A stretch of DNA of 64,000 nucleotides, from positions 46,268-110,267 of the forward strand of contig VWPU01013446.1 in assembly GCA_013398955.1 (NCBI GenBank). Direction: 5' to 3'. How positions within the stretch are numbered: the stretch's first letter is position 1; each line of letters opens with the position of its first letter. The notes under the pieces were generated by a model that saw only the letters and a program-made list of their open reading frames with translations, did no database searches and had not been told where the DNA came from. Both the position numbers and the translations under genes were made by a program. Source of the DNA: Callaeas wilsoni (taxonomy: Eukaryota; Chordata; Aves; Passeriformes; Callaeidae). This document shows positions 11,837 through 22,212 of this stretch, in pieces.

Positions 11837-12611
11837 GATGTGTCTGCATCAAACAAGGACTAAAATAGTGAAACCCACACATATGCTGGGTGGGGGGGGA
11901 AGCAGGAGAGAGCCTGAGCACGGATGGGAGTAAATCCCTCAGAAAAGCCAAGCCAGGATTTTGGAATAAGTAAAAAACCTCTTGTAGCTCCTGGAAAACA
12001 CAAGTTTTATCATCCAGAACCAGCTCTTTGCCCATTTTTTCCAAACAAGAAGAGTTGCCCCTAGGAAAATACCTGCATCCATCAAAAACTTCCATCTCCT
12101 ACCTGGCTCAACCCGCAAAAATCTTTTTTTTGTTTTCTGTTTTCCCTCATCTCTTGGGTCCCGTGGGACAATCCCTGGGAATGAATCGCCGCCGCTCTCA
12201 GTAATCCCAGCGTTGTTCCTGGAATTGTTTCCCGGTGCCTGCTGTCATTTGACACCGATGGTATCACGCTGTAATTACCGGCAGCTGAGGGCAGGAGCGA
12301 GCGATGCAATCCCAACAGAGCTTTCCAACTCCTTAAAGGGAAAAAAAAAAACCCCAAACAACCCAGAATCACAACTTTCTCAGAGTTATTAGCAGGTATT
12401 TTATTAATGAAACAATTAATGATGGCATCACACCACAGACGGAGTGTTTAACACTCATCCTGATGGGGAAAAAAATCCAATATAAAATAGGGAAAATGTT
12501 ATTTCCAGGCAAAAAGGGGGAATGTTGCTTGAGATCACACAAGATGTTTGTAAAAAGATGGAAAACGGATAACACCAAGATTGTGGTATTGATCCCTGTC
12601 TGGCCCATGCA

Positions 12612-12662
12612 TTAAATTTGGACTCGATGATCCTACTGGATTCCTTTCAGCTTGGAATGTCC
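12612..12662 (+). mobile_element. CR1 LINE 3'-tail remnant
   Basis: The sequence 'ttggactcgatgatcc' followed by 'tggattcctttcagcttggaatg' matches the 3' end of the CR1 group also seen at 43487-43690 and 48774-49015. Only about 50 bp remain. Confidence 0.6.
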
Positions 12663-14388
12663 TGATGTGATTCATCCCAGCGTACTTGGCTATTCCACAT
12701 ATCCTGATGTGATTTCTGTGACTGAATTTACAGTGGATTCATTTTTAGTGCTTAAAGCCCACACTCAGTTTCAGTTTGATCTTTGCGGTGTTTTTTGTTT
12801 TGTTTTGTTTTGTTTTTTTAATTTGGTTTTAAACTCTGAAGAGTGTGGGCTTCACTTCTATTGCACAGAGCCCTTGCGGGTAATCCGTGGGACATCGGGC
12901 ATCTCCAAATGCCAGGCTGAAAAAGTGGGATTTCCCACTTCGCACCTGCTGATCCCCAGGGAATTCTCCGGCTTTCATTCCATTTCAGTAGCACCCTTAA
13001 AAATAGAGCTTGTGGGAAGCGTGGAAGTATTTGTGGAGGTAAGGCCGAGCTTTGGGAGCGCTGGCAGAGGCCAGGCAGAGGTGACCACGGCAGCCCGGCA
13101 GGAAGTCGTAGCTAAGCCGGCCCCAGTTCCCACCTGTTCCCTGCAGTCCTTTCACGGCCGCTAATAATAAAGGGTTTGCGTTTCCCCGGAGCCCTTCATC
13201 CCTCGTGATCCCAAAGCACTCCGCAAATGACACCTCCAAAGGTCACATCCACGGGGGCTGGAATCCAGCCTGGCCCGGCCACAACAACGGGAAGGGAGGA
13301 GAGGCATGTCCAAGGACGACGGGGTGAATTCCCACTTGTGCGAGATGTGCTTTTCAAGGTCCATCCGCGGCAGTCGGGAGCTGGGCTTGTGAAGCAGTCC
13401 AGGGTGTTACGGGGTGCTAATAATCCTTGGATTGAAGCCTTGGAAGGAGGAAAAGAGGTGGGAAAAAAGGGAGAAAAAGGTTAACAGGACTAACGACAGC
13501 ACTTCGATTCACTGCCGTGGTTCCAGAGAGGCTGCACAGTTTCAATCTGGTGCTCAGCCTGTTAATCCATCCCCTCTAGTGCCCTTTCCCCGGATTAGTT
13601 GTGCTGTTTATCCATTGTTTCAAGGCAATGAAATGACTCACACCGAGCCTGTTCCCAGGAAATCTTGCCGGGTGAGGGAGGGTGACATTTACTGGGGGAC
13701 CTATTAACTGGAGTCCGCCCTAATAACACAAACAAAACAGAAATCTCGGGTCCTGCGTGGCCCAAGCTTTATCCTTCCATCTCCGGGAAGCACCGTGTGC
13801 CTGTTCCACTGGGCAACCCCAAACAATCCCCTCTCACAGCTCCTTCAATCAAGGAAAGGCCAAAGGGTTCCCAAAATGGAATATTCAATAGCTCTGGGAG
13901 GGGTCACGGAGAGGGAAACTCATTTTCCCAGGAGATAAAGCCAAGCATTCGTCCCTTAGGAAGCCACTGCACCTTTGCAGGTTGGGAAGAACTCCGTGGG
14001 AAGGCAGGGAAGGGATTCACAAACCCTGCTGCTCCCTTCCTGTGTCTCCTGTGCCAGGAGCGAGCCCCAGGGTGGTATCAGGTGGTGGCAGCTGGAGATC
14101 CATCAAATACTGGCCCAAGGTGCAGAGGTGCTCTTAGGTCTGCTGCCTCTCCTCCCTTTTCTGAGTCCAGGAGAATTTATTTCCCAGGATTTACAGGTGA
14201 AAACAGTGGAAAAAAGGGGCAGTCACTGTTCTGTGCCAGAATTAAAGCGGATCCAAGGAATATTCCTTTGGATGTGACTCGTTCGCTTCGGTACGAGTGC
14301 TCAGTGCTACACATCCATCCCTGAGTGCTGGAGAGCCCTTGTTCCTTCCTGTTTATCCTTTCAGACAGGAATGCGGGGACGTGGAAGC
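12663..14388. other. Mixed unique sequence, partly GC-rich
   Basis: A (TTTTG)n run lies near 12789-12818. 12840-13480 is GC-richer than its surroundings and carries a 170-codon plus-strand frame (12652-13164). A possible exon within it is listed separately. I recognise no gene. Confidence 0.4.
12989..13038 (+). other. Candidate 50-bp exon (splice signals only)
   Basis: It is preceded by a strong acceptor-like tract (CTTTCATTCCATTTCAG) and followed by a good donor (GAG|GTAAGG). In one frame it reads A-P-L-K-I-E-L-V-G-S-V-E-V-F-V-E without a stop. I cannot link it to a known protein, and such splice pairs occur by chance. Confidence 0.15.
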
Positions 14389-14743
14389 TGGTCCAGAGGG
14401 AGGCCAGAGGGATGGAACACCTCTCCTAAGAGGAAAGACTGGGAAGTTGTTCAGTCTGGGGAATTCTCCAGGGACAACTTCTTGCTGCCTTTCAGAGTTT
14501 AAAGGGAGCCCAAAGAAACGCAGGACAAACTTCTTAACCAGGATCTGTCACAGCAGGATAAGAAGTGATGGTTTCAAACTAAAAAAAAAAGACAGAATTA
14601 AATTAATTTGTATTGGGAAATATTTTTTTATGTTGAGTGTGGTGAAACACTGGCACAGGTTTCCCAGAGAGCTGGCGGGTGCCCCATTCCTGGGAATATT
14701 CAAGGTCCCTTCCAAGCCAAAGTACTCCATGATTCCGTGATCC
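14389..14743 (+). mobile_element. CR1 LINE 3'-end fragment with internal deletion
   Basis: It follows the CR1 sense strand: 'gatggaacacctctcct', a decayed middle containing an A-rich expansion at 14581-14590, 'ctggcacaggtttcccagag', then GGTCCCTTCCAAGCC and a CATGATTCCGTGATCC tail. The usual block between 'tattcaagg' and 'ggtcccttcc' (roughly 90 bp in other copies) is deleted. Open frames here are remnants or chance. Confidence 0.85.
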
Positions 14744-15233
14744 ATTGTTCTGCCAGTCGTGTGGTCATCCTTGTTTGACTTGGGAATTTGCTGTTTTCAT
14801 TATTCTCCCTGCCTTGTTTTCCTGCATTCCTATTGAGGGGTTCTGTCCAGATTTTAGGTTTTCCTACACCAGGAGCAGATGCAACTTTATTATTATGTGT
14901 TAAATTATTTATATATAATAGGGAACAGCATGAATGGAGCCAATTTTAATAATTAGAGGCTAAAATAACTCGGGGCATGGAAGGTTGGGATGGAAGAACC
15001 CATAAATCCAATAACCTATATAGGGTAGAAGGCCTCCCTTTAGGGCTTTCCAGTCAGGATTTTGAGCCTTAGTTTGGGTGTATTTGGTGTAAAGATTTTC
15101 AGGCCAAGGACTTGGTTTTAATGTGTATAATTTTCTGCCTTGTACAATGGAATCTTCAGGATTTCATCTCCCACCTTTTTTTTTTTTAAAGCCTAGTAAC
15201 TTACTGGAATCTTCTTCCAAGGAGGAAATCTAA
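14744..15233. other. Unique AT-rich non-coding sequence
   Basis: I see no gene and no repeat except a poly-T run near 15178-15187. Confidence 0.5.
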
Positions 15234-15375
15234 ATCATAGAATCAGAATGATTTTATGATTGCAGAACCCCAGACTGATTTGGTTTGGAAAGGGCCTTAA
15301 AGCTCATCCCGTTCCCCCCTGCCATGGGCAGGGACACCTTCCCCTATCCCAGGTTGCTCCAAGCTCCATCCACCC
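15234..15375 (-). mobile_element. CR1 LINE 3'-end fragment
   Basis: It contains ATCATAGAATCAGAATG, 'ggtttggaaagggcctta', 'gccatgggcagggacacctt' and 'tatcccaggttgctccaagc'. The element is on the minus strand and 5'-truncated. Confidence 0.85.
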
Positions 15376-15981
15376 AGTGAAGACCAGGAATTACAGATAT
15401 CACAATTTTGGCCCTTTGACCAAGTTCTTTTAAATTTCCACCTTAGCCAATGCTGAAGATCAGCTAGAGATTAATTGTAACTAAAAGCTCAGGGCAGCAG
15501 AAAGTCCAGTCTTTTTTTTTCCTATATCAGTTGAAATATTTGGGTTGTCCCAGATGCCACCAAAACACAGGATTGGAAGCAAAGGGAATGTGGCTGACAA
15601 GGAATGTGGTTGTACAGAAATATGGAGAGCAAGATAGACGGAGAGAGCCAAAAATTAAAGCAGGGAAGGACTCCCAGAGTGTTGGAGAAGGCTTAGAACA
15701 ATCACTTTTGCCACTGTAGGGGAAAAGAAATAGAAAATAAAGGAATAATAATTTTAAAAAGCCCCCCTCTGCCTGGTAGGGAATTACAAAACATACCGAT
15801 GCTGAAAGCCAACCTCCAGATCCAATTCCACTTGTCTTCGCAGCCAAAACCACAGGGGAACAAATAAAATCCCTCTCCCAAAGCCAAAGGCTTCTTTTAG
15901 GGATCCGTCAGATCTTTGGGAGTGGTCTGTGTCCCACCTCTGTAATGTGCTGGTGTCCCTGCTCCAGCCCCGTGTCCTCAC

Positions 15982-16005
15982 CTGATTCCTGAGCTCCAAA
16001 TGCAC
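15982..16005 (-). other. Candidate 24-bp micro-exon (splice signals only)
   Basis: On the minus strand a pyrimidine-rich acceptor (CGTCCGTCTCTCCTCAG) is followed by 24 bases and then the donor CAG|GTGAGG. The 24 bases preserve frame and read V-H-L-E-L-R-N-Q. Micro-exons of this size are known in vertebrate neural genes. There is no linked exon I can prove. Confidence 0.15.
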
Positions 16006-16515
16006 CTGAGGAGAGACGGACGAGTGAAAATGAGGGAATTCGTCCCAGACAGAAGTGGGCAGAGGATAACAATCTTTCTGGAATGAAAACGAGACATTTT
16101 CTGTGGTCAGCAAAACCTCTGCGATGGCTGGGACTGCTCTGAATCCATCACGGCCCAGCAAGGGGAAAAAAAGGGATGAACCTTTATGGATAAAACCCCT
16201 TCCTTTCAAGCAGCGGTTCCCAAAGTGCCAGAGGTGCTTCCCTACACCTCCTGACGGAGCAGCCCGGGGATTGTGAGGTGCACGTGTCTGTTCCGGGAGG
16301 TGCAGGGGTCATTGCAGCAACAGGGACGGAGAAAAGATCCATGAGATCTGCTGGATTCCACAGGAGGAAAGGGACAACTCCCCTCCTGGGAGGTGAGGAA
16401 CTCGAGCGTGGATCACTGGAGCTGATCCCCCAGGAATCCCTTTGCACACGGATATTTGGGAAGGGCTCAGTCATGCAAGCACCTTTGTTTGTGGCACTTT
16501 GGGTGCATCCCTGCC

Positions 16516-16845
16516 TCATCTGTGGGCGTCTGCCGCAGGAAAGGCCCGGATCTCCTCCGTGTCCTCCATCTGGCAGATGTCCTGCATTCCCAGGGGATCT
16601 CCAGGAGTACGGGATGCCAGTGTTTGTGCAGGCGAATCATCCCTTTGGGGAGCAGTCCGTCTTCCTCCCTCAGAGGTACGCAGGGGCTCATCCAGCTGCC
16701 TAAGCACGAGTCTCTGCTGGAATTTGAGCTGTCCGAAACGATCCCATTTTGCCTCCAGCTGCAGCTCCAGCAAGGCACAGGCCCCTCGCAGTTGTGGTGT
16801 CACATCTGGCAGAGCTGTGCAGATGTGCCAGAGCCCTCCAACATC
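16516..16845 (-). other. Unresolved minus-strand open reading frame in a GC-rich block
   Basis: The frame is open for about 109 codons from just after a TGA at 16846-16848 to a stop at 16516-16518. The first half reads like a charged helix (segment L-E-L-Q-L-E-A-K-W-D-R-F, then further Q, K, R and L-rich residues). The second half is acidic (Q-M-E-D-T-E-E-I-R). I recognise no family. Other frames on both strands are also open here, which is usual for GC-rich DNA and weakens the case. It could be a terminal exon, a pseudogene piece or chance. Confidence 0.2.
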
Positions 16846-17195
16846 TCACTTGGCTCGAGGTGCCTGGAGGTGTGCAGCTAAACTGAGCTTAAAATTCCTT
16901 CTTTGCAAATGTTTAATCTGTCCTCAGCCCAGGGCCTGGAGCTGCAGGAGTGGGGGTCGAAGTTAAACCCCCTCCTGCTGGTACCTGTGCTTGGCCTCCA
17001 AGGAAGAGGATTTATCTCCCAGGATTCCAGGGTAGTGTCCAGTTCGCTGAGTGTCCTAAATTTGGGTTCGACATGTGGGAATCTCCTCATGGCAGCTGGA
17101 ATCAGTGCAGCTCTAATCGCCTGAAATTTGGGATCTGGTTCCGGGCCAAATCAACTCCAAGACACCCAAATGAGGCTGAATGTGACACAGGAGCT

Positions 17196-17580
17196 TTGGG
17201 AGACCTGGAGTAGAGGAGGTTCCAGGGAGAAGTTAGAGCCACTTCCAGGGCCTAAAGGGGCGCCAGGAGAGCTGGAGAGGGACTGGGGACAAGGGATGGA
17301 GGGACAGGACACAGGGAATGGCTTCCCACTGCCAGAGGGCAGGGACAGGTGAGATATTGGGAAGGAATTCCTGGCTGGGAGGGTGGGGAGGGGCCAGGAT
17401 GGAATTCCCAGCAAGCTGTGGCTGCGCCTGGATCCCTGGAAGTGCCCAAGGCCAGGTTGGATGGGGCTTGGAGCAGCCTGGGACAGTGGAAGGTGTCCCT
17501 GGGATAGTGGATAGGTGGCAGTGGGGGAATTAAATGACCTCTATATCCCTTCCAAGCCAATCCATTCCACGATTCCATGA
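17196..17580 (+). mobile_element. CR1 LINE 3'-end fragment
   Basis: CR1 sense-strand landmarks occur in order: 'agagccacttccagggccta', 'gagagctggagagggact', 'cactgccagagggcaggg', 'gatattgggaaggaattcct', 'ggccaggttggatggggc', then CCCTTCCAAGCCAATCCATT and a CGATTCCATGA tail. The 'cttcccactgccagagggcag' version resembles passerine CR1 subfamilies. The antisense 267-codon frame (17252-18055) is largely an artefact of this element. Confidence 0.9.
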
Positions 17581-18426
17581 ATGGTCTGAAGGCTCCTGGC
17601 ATCAGGTAGGATCTGTCAGAACTGATATAATTCCAAAGCCATTCCAGGATGGCTTGGACAGCCCTGAGAAATGGTTCCTTCACCTCCTTCACTGGAAGGG
17701 ACTGGAGGGGTCCAGATGGACCCTTTGGCAGAGCTGTCATCAGGTGGATCCCACTTGGTGACCTGGTTTGGGACACGAATGTGGAGGCCTGGAAAAAGCT
17801 GTGACACCATGGAAGTGGGAATTTGAGGTGCAGCTGACCGAGGTCACACCAGGACGGCCGTTCCCTAAAAGCCATGGATGGAATGGCCAGGGCTTGGCAT
17901 TTGGGTGGCAAAGGGAAGGAGCTGGCTGCTCCCCACCTGAAATGTAAAAGGAACAAATCCATCGCCTGAGGAACTTCACGAGCAATTTGCCAAAACAAAC
18001 AAACGCCGAGCCACGGCTTTTTCTTCTCCCTTCTCCTTAATGCTGTAGGAAGCAAGGCAGGAATACATTTCAGTTGCCATTTAGGGGGTAAATGTGTAGA
18101 ATTTTACTTTCGGTTTACAACTGGGAGATATTTCAAGCCAGGGAACACCAGTTTGGACTATCCTAAGCCACATCAGGCCTCTAAATAAAATGCTTTTTAA
18201 AATTTTTGCCGCTTTGCTTTGCCCTATACCTCTAATCAGGAGGAGGAATTTATTTCCCGTAGGTCCTGTACAAATCCTGAGATATTTTTGTGCTCCTCCT
18301 TCTGAGCTCCCAGGCCGATAAATCGTTATCTGATATAAATTTAGATGCCTGAGTGTGATTTCTGTCCCTGCCACTCAATCACTTAAAGATCAGGAGGAAA
18401 AGCTCCATTGAACCTTCCACATGCAC
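17581..18426. other. Unique non-coding sequence
   Basis: There is no CR1 signature. The only long frame is the antisense extension from the neighbouring CR1, with no domain I recognise. Confidence 0.45.
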
Positions 18427-18624
18427 AGTCATGTCAGGTTTTGCATTTATTCCTCTCATTCCTTTTTTCTAATGACTGGAAAGGATGATTTGATTAAGGC
18501 GACCTCTAATTAAGCGAACATCCAGCTGGAGCCAGGGCGTCTCACACATGAAAAGGAACTAAGAAAGTTGGGATAAATTGTCCCTCAGTTCTTCTTGAGT
18601 CGTGTTAAACAATCCTGTCTTGTC

Positions 18625-18665
<41 letters not shown>

Positions 18666-18685
18666 AGTAAAAAAGTCATGTCAGG
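18427..18685 (+). mobile_element. Retroposon-like insertion with target-site duplication (copy 1)
   Basis: A body at 18439-18623 is followed by a clean (TAA)n tail (18627-18665) and TAGTAAAAAA. The whole insert is bounded by a perfect 12-base direct repeat, AGTCATGTCAGG, at 18427-18438 and 18674-18685. That is the footprint of target-primed insertion of an RNA copy. The body matches 20431-20615 at 184 of 185 positions. I recognise no CR1 sequence in it and cannot name the family. Confidence 0.75.
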
Positions 18686-19295
18686 ATTTGGCTTCATGCT
18701 TCAACAGAGGAGTTTTTCCAGAATATTCTTTTCCTATAGACCCAGGCAGAGGACTCCAATCCCAGAGTTGCCAGCACTGCATCCTACAAGTTTTCCTCAG
18801 CGGCTTCCCAGTCTCGACCAGACAAATCTCTCACTGTGTGAGAACTGATGAAACTCCACCCAGCTGTGGGAAGTTACGCCAGAATCCTTGGATTAAAAGG
18901 AGCCAGTTTTTAGGGATGCACTGATGAACAAATGTCTTTAAAGGCTGGTGGGGTTGTGAAGTTAAATATCACTCATCCTCTTGGTTTTGGCCAAAACACC
19001 CCTCCTTTGGTGGAGAGGCACCAGCAGCTCCCCCACTCCGTGCCGTGGGCACGTTCTGGCGCCAGTAACACGAGCCAGGGAGCTGGCATCCCATTCCCAC
19101 ATCCCAGGGATTCATTTGGCTGCTGCCAGAGGGGAAGCAGCCTGACAGACATGAAAGGCTGAATCAGGAGCTCTGTGCCGTGTGCTGAAGGAGAAAACTC
19201 AGTGATGTGACAAGGGAAGAAGTTCTGCAGAGCTGCATCCCTTTCCCTGAGGGAGAAAGGAGCTCTGGCTTTTTTCTCCCAAACTTTGACAGAAA

Positions 19296-19377
19296 GGGAA
19301 GGTTTGGAGGGAGAGAAGGTCTGGAGAGAGAGAAGGTCTGGAGAAAGAGAAGGTCTGGAGAAAGAGAAGGTCTATCT
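19296..19377. repeat. 17-bp purine-biased tandem repeat
   Basis: About five units of AGAAGGTCTGGAGAAAG occur with period 17 (unit starts at 19314, 19331, 19348 and 19365, plus a diverged unit before them). Confidence 0.85.
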
Positions 19378-19466
19378 GCAGTGACAGACAGAGTCTGAGA
19401 GGAGCAAAAGGTGCCCAAGCAACTCTTTTCCTCTCAGAACAAATAAGGATTTTCAAAATCACGAGG

Positions 19467-19600
19467 TCCCAGAATGGTTTGGGTTGGAAGGGACCTTAAA
19501 GCTCATCAGCCCCTGCCGTGGGCAGGGACACCTTCCACTGTCCCAGGGTGCTCCGAGCCCCGTCCAACCTGGCCTTGGACACTCCCAGGGATGGGGAATC
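19467..19600 (-). mobile_element. CR1 LINE 3'-end fragment
   Basis: It shows AGAATGGTTTGGGTTGGAAG followed by 'ggaccttaaagctcatc', then 'gtgggcagggacaccttcc' and 'ctggccttggacactcccag'. Minus strand, 5'-truncated. Confidence 0.9.
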
Positions 19601-20253
19601 TGCAACTTTTTATTTGCACAGAAATTCCAGAATCCACGTGGGTGCCTGTGTTTTTGTGCGAGGAAGGAGGAAAAGTGATCAGGACAGGAGCCGAGGGGAG
19701 AAGGAGATGGGGGCAGATGGAATGGCTTTGGCCCACGGAAAATCTAAAGGATCCCTTGCCCACACTGCAGCATTCCTTCCTGAAACGTGGCCAAGCAGCC
19801 CAGGAGGGTGGGATAATTGAAAAGCAAGAGTGGGATGGGCTTTAGATGGGGTTTTAATCTTTCCACAAAAACTCATAAAGCCTGAATGGCCCTCCCGAGG
19901 CCCCATTTTATTGCCACAAATTCCCATTACGTCCCTGGGAGAAGTAGCTCACACATTAAAGCTCCCTGTGAGTCCAAGGAAAAACAAATTCCTTCAGCCA
20001 CCTCCTCAGAGCTGCCAGAAACCCTTATTTCCCCAGCAACTCCCATTTTTCCTTCTCCAGGCCAGAGCACTTCATTTGCCAGGAGAGCCAGTGGCTCCAC
20101 CAAAACTGAGAGTGGGATTTGTGACCTCCTTCCTGCAGCCTTTAGGGTTAATAACGATACATAACATGTAATTCCTTACGTAAATTCCCATTTTCTGAAG
20201 TTTTCAAGTCCTTTGGATGCAAATCTTCACAAAATGATTTGATTTCCCTACTA

Positions 20254-20345
20254 AAATAGAATTATAAGGTTGGAAAAGTCCTCCAGGGTCATCCATTCCA
20301 AGCTCCAGCCAAATTCCACCGTGCCCAGTAAACCACACCCCAGAG
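20254..20345 (-). mobile_element. CR1 LINE 3'-end fragment (diverged subfamily)
   Basis: 'agaattataaggttggaaaa' leads into 'gtcctccagggtcatcc' and 'ccaagctccagcc'. This is the GGTTGGAAAAG variant of the CR1 tail, on the minus strand. It lies just upstream of the second copy of the retroposon-like unit. Confidence 0.65.
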
Positions 20346-20430
20346 CGAAATGCTGATATTTCAGCCCGCTGCCCACTCCTCCTTCCTCTGGGATAAAGAA
20401 ATTGTGGATATCTGAACCCTCGGGATTAAT

Positions 20431-20686
20431 TTTTGCATTTATTTCTCTCATTCCTTTTTTCTAATGACTGGAAAGGATGATTTGATTAAGGCGACCTCTA
20501 ATTAAGCGAACATCCAGCTGGAGCCAGGGCGTCTCACACATGAAAAGGAACTAAGAAAGTTGGGATAAATTGTCCCTCAGTTCTTCTTGAGTCGTGTTAA
20601 ACAATCCTGTCTTGTAGTAGTAATAATAGTAATAATAATAATAGTAATCATAATAATAGTAATCATAATATTAATAATAATAGTAA
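20431..20686 (+). mobile_element. Retroposon-like unit (copy 2) with imperfect (TAA)n tail
   Basis: The body at 20431-20615 is 184/185 identical to 18439-18623, with the single difference at 20444 against 18452. It is followed by a TAA microsatellite broken by TAG and TCA triplets (20616-20686) and TAGTAAAAAA. I find no clear target-site duplication, so this may be the source locus or an insertion whose 5' part extends further left. Confidence 0.7.
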
Positions 20687-21047
20687 AAAATTGCTATGGA
20701 GGTGTGACTTGAATATGAAAAATCACATTCCAAATACACTTAAAAAGGGTCTGGCAGCTTGGTGGCTCCCGGAACTCTTTTCTCACTAGGAAATCCATGT
20801 TTGCTGCCCATCTGCAGATCCCAGGAAAATCTTCCTGCATAATCACGGACCACTGGGAATATTTGGGATGCTCTTCATTGCCACTCACTGCATACATGTT
20901 AAATTCTCAGTGGATAAACAGAACAGAGGTGACTTTCCCCAGCAGGAGTTTTTGATACCTGGAAGTCAAGATGGAAATTTAAGTGGTTGTTCCTTTTATC
21001 AGATAAGATCCGCATTACCAGTGTGAGTGTTGGTGTTAATGTCCAGG

Positions 21048-21355
21048 GAATCATGGAATTCCGCAATGGTTTGGGTTAGGAGGGACCTTAAAGCTCATCC
21101 CATTCCACCCCCAGGGACACCTCCCACTATCCCAGGGTGCTCCAAGCCCCAATGTCCAACCTGGCCTTGGATAATTCCAGGGATTCAGGGGCAGCCACAG
21201 CTTCTCTGGACACCGTGTGCCAGGGCCTCCCCACCCTCCCAGCCAGGAATTCCTTCCCGATATCCTATATAAGCCTGCCCTCCCACAGTCTAAAGCCCAT
21301 TCCCCTTGTCCTGTCCCTCCATGTCCTTGGGAAAAGTCCCTTTCCAGCTTCCCGG
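21048..21355 (-). mobile_element. CR1 LINE 3'-end fragment
   Basis: It begins GGAATCATGGAATTCCGC, then 'ggtttgggttaggagggacc', 'cactatcccagggtgctcc', 'cagccacagcttctctgg', 'caggaattccttcccgatat' and 'cattccccttgtcctgtcc'. About 300 bp of the CR1 3' region remain on the minus strand. It is of the type common in passerines. Confidence 0.9.
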
Positions 21356-21476
21356 GGGAGTGACAGCACAAGTCAGCTCCATTTGGGCCACTGAGCCAAA
21401 GCCGTGATTTCCTTGGAGCTCTAATCCAAGTATGGATTCCCTTGGTAGCTGCAGATCCCTAGGGCCAGTGAGAAGA

Positions 21477-21900
21477 TTCCCAGATATCCATAGGGGGATT
21501 CCCAGATATCCATAGGACTTATGCAACTAAGGATTTTTGGGAGAAGGGGATTCCTGGACATCCATGGGATTTACACAGAAAAGGATTTTTGGAAGAACAA
21601 GGATTCCCAGACATCCATGGGATTTATATGGAACAGGACCCTTGGGAGAACAGGGATTCCCAGACATCCATGGGATTTACATGGAAAAGGATTTTTGGGA
21701 GAACAGGGACTCCCAGATATCCATGGGATGTATATGGAAAAGGACCCTTGGAAGAACAGGGATTCCCAGATATCCATGGGATTTATATGGAAAAGGACCC
21801 TTGGGAGAACAGGGATTCCCAGACATCCATGGGATTTATATGGAAAAGGACCCTTGGGAGAACAGGGATTCCCAGGTATCCATGGGATTTACAGGACAAA
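21477..21900. repeat. 53-bp minisatellite
   Basis: Seven units run from 21531 to 21900, one of 52 bp and six of 53 bp, starting at 21531, 21583, 21636, 21689, 21742, 21795 and 21848. Each holds GGA(CCC/TTT)TTGGGAGAACAGG and ATCCATGGGATTTA. Short precursors (CCCAGATATCCATAGG, twice) lie at 21479-21514. A partial eighth unit starts at 21901. The 53-bp unit is not a multiple of three, so open frames across the array show the same motif cycling through three frames and are not genes. Confidence 0.95.
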
Positions 21901-22189
21901 GGAATTTTGGGCAGATTGGAGTAACAGCTGAAGGCCAGGTGAAATCCCCCAGGCCATCCACATGCAAATCCCAAAATTCGGCTTTCTTTACCTCTGAGCG
22001 GAATTCCTGTCTGGAGCTGGAGCTAATCCTACCCCATATGAAGCATAAAAAATCCAATCCTTCCAAGTATTCCTGGTCCAATCAGACCTGGGATCTATTC
22101 TTAGCCTGGCCTTTGAGCAAATTGCTCTGGTTTTATTCAGGTTTATCGATAATCTGGGCCCCCCGCGAGCGAGACGAATTCGACTCAAA

Positions 22190-22212
22190 GACCTTTGCAA
22201 TTTGCAAAGGTC
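22190..22212. promoter_or_regulatory. Perfect palindrome with nuclear-receptor-like half sites
   Basis: Two 11-base arms, GACCTTTGCAA and TTGCAAAGGTC, surround a single T. The right arm continues to CAAAGGTCA, which resembles an HNF4/COUP-TF/ERR-type half site. A CpG-rich patch (CCCCCCGCGAGCGAGACG) lies just upstream at 22160-22177. The palindrome is seen directly; binding is inference. Confidence 0.35.

Larger units (their letters stand above)
10141..12611. other. Unique non-coding sequence, AT-rich in the middle
   Basis: There is no CR1 signature. Overlapping frames at 10188-10754 (188 codons) show no domain I recognise and have shadows on the other strand. 10840-11460 is AT-rich and contains the hairpin listed separately. 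Microsatellite DNA lies at 11799-11836. Confidence 0.45.

Noticed and set aside
17252..18055. 267-codon minus-strand open frame
   Set aside because: Its second half is the antisense of a CR1 fragment (17196-17580), and the first half has no recognised domain.
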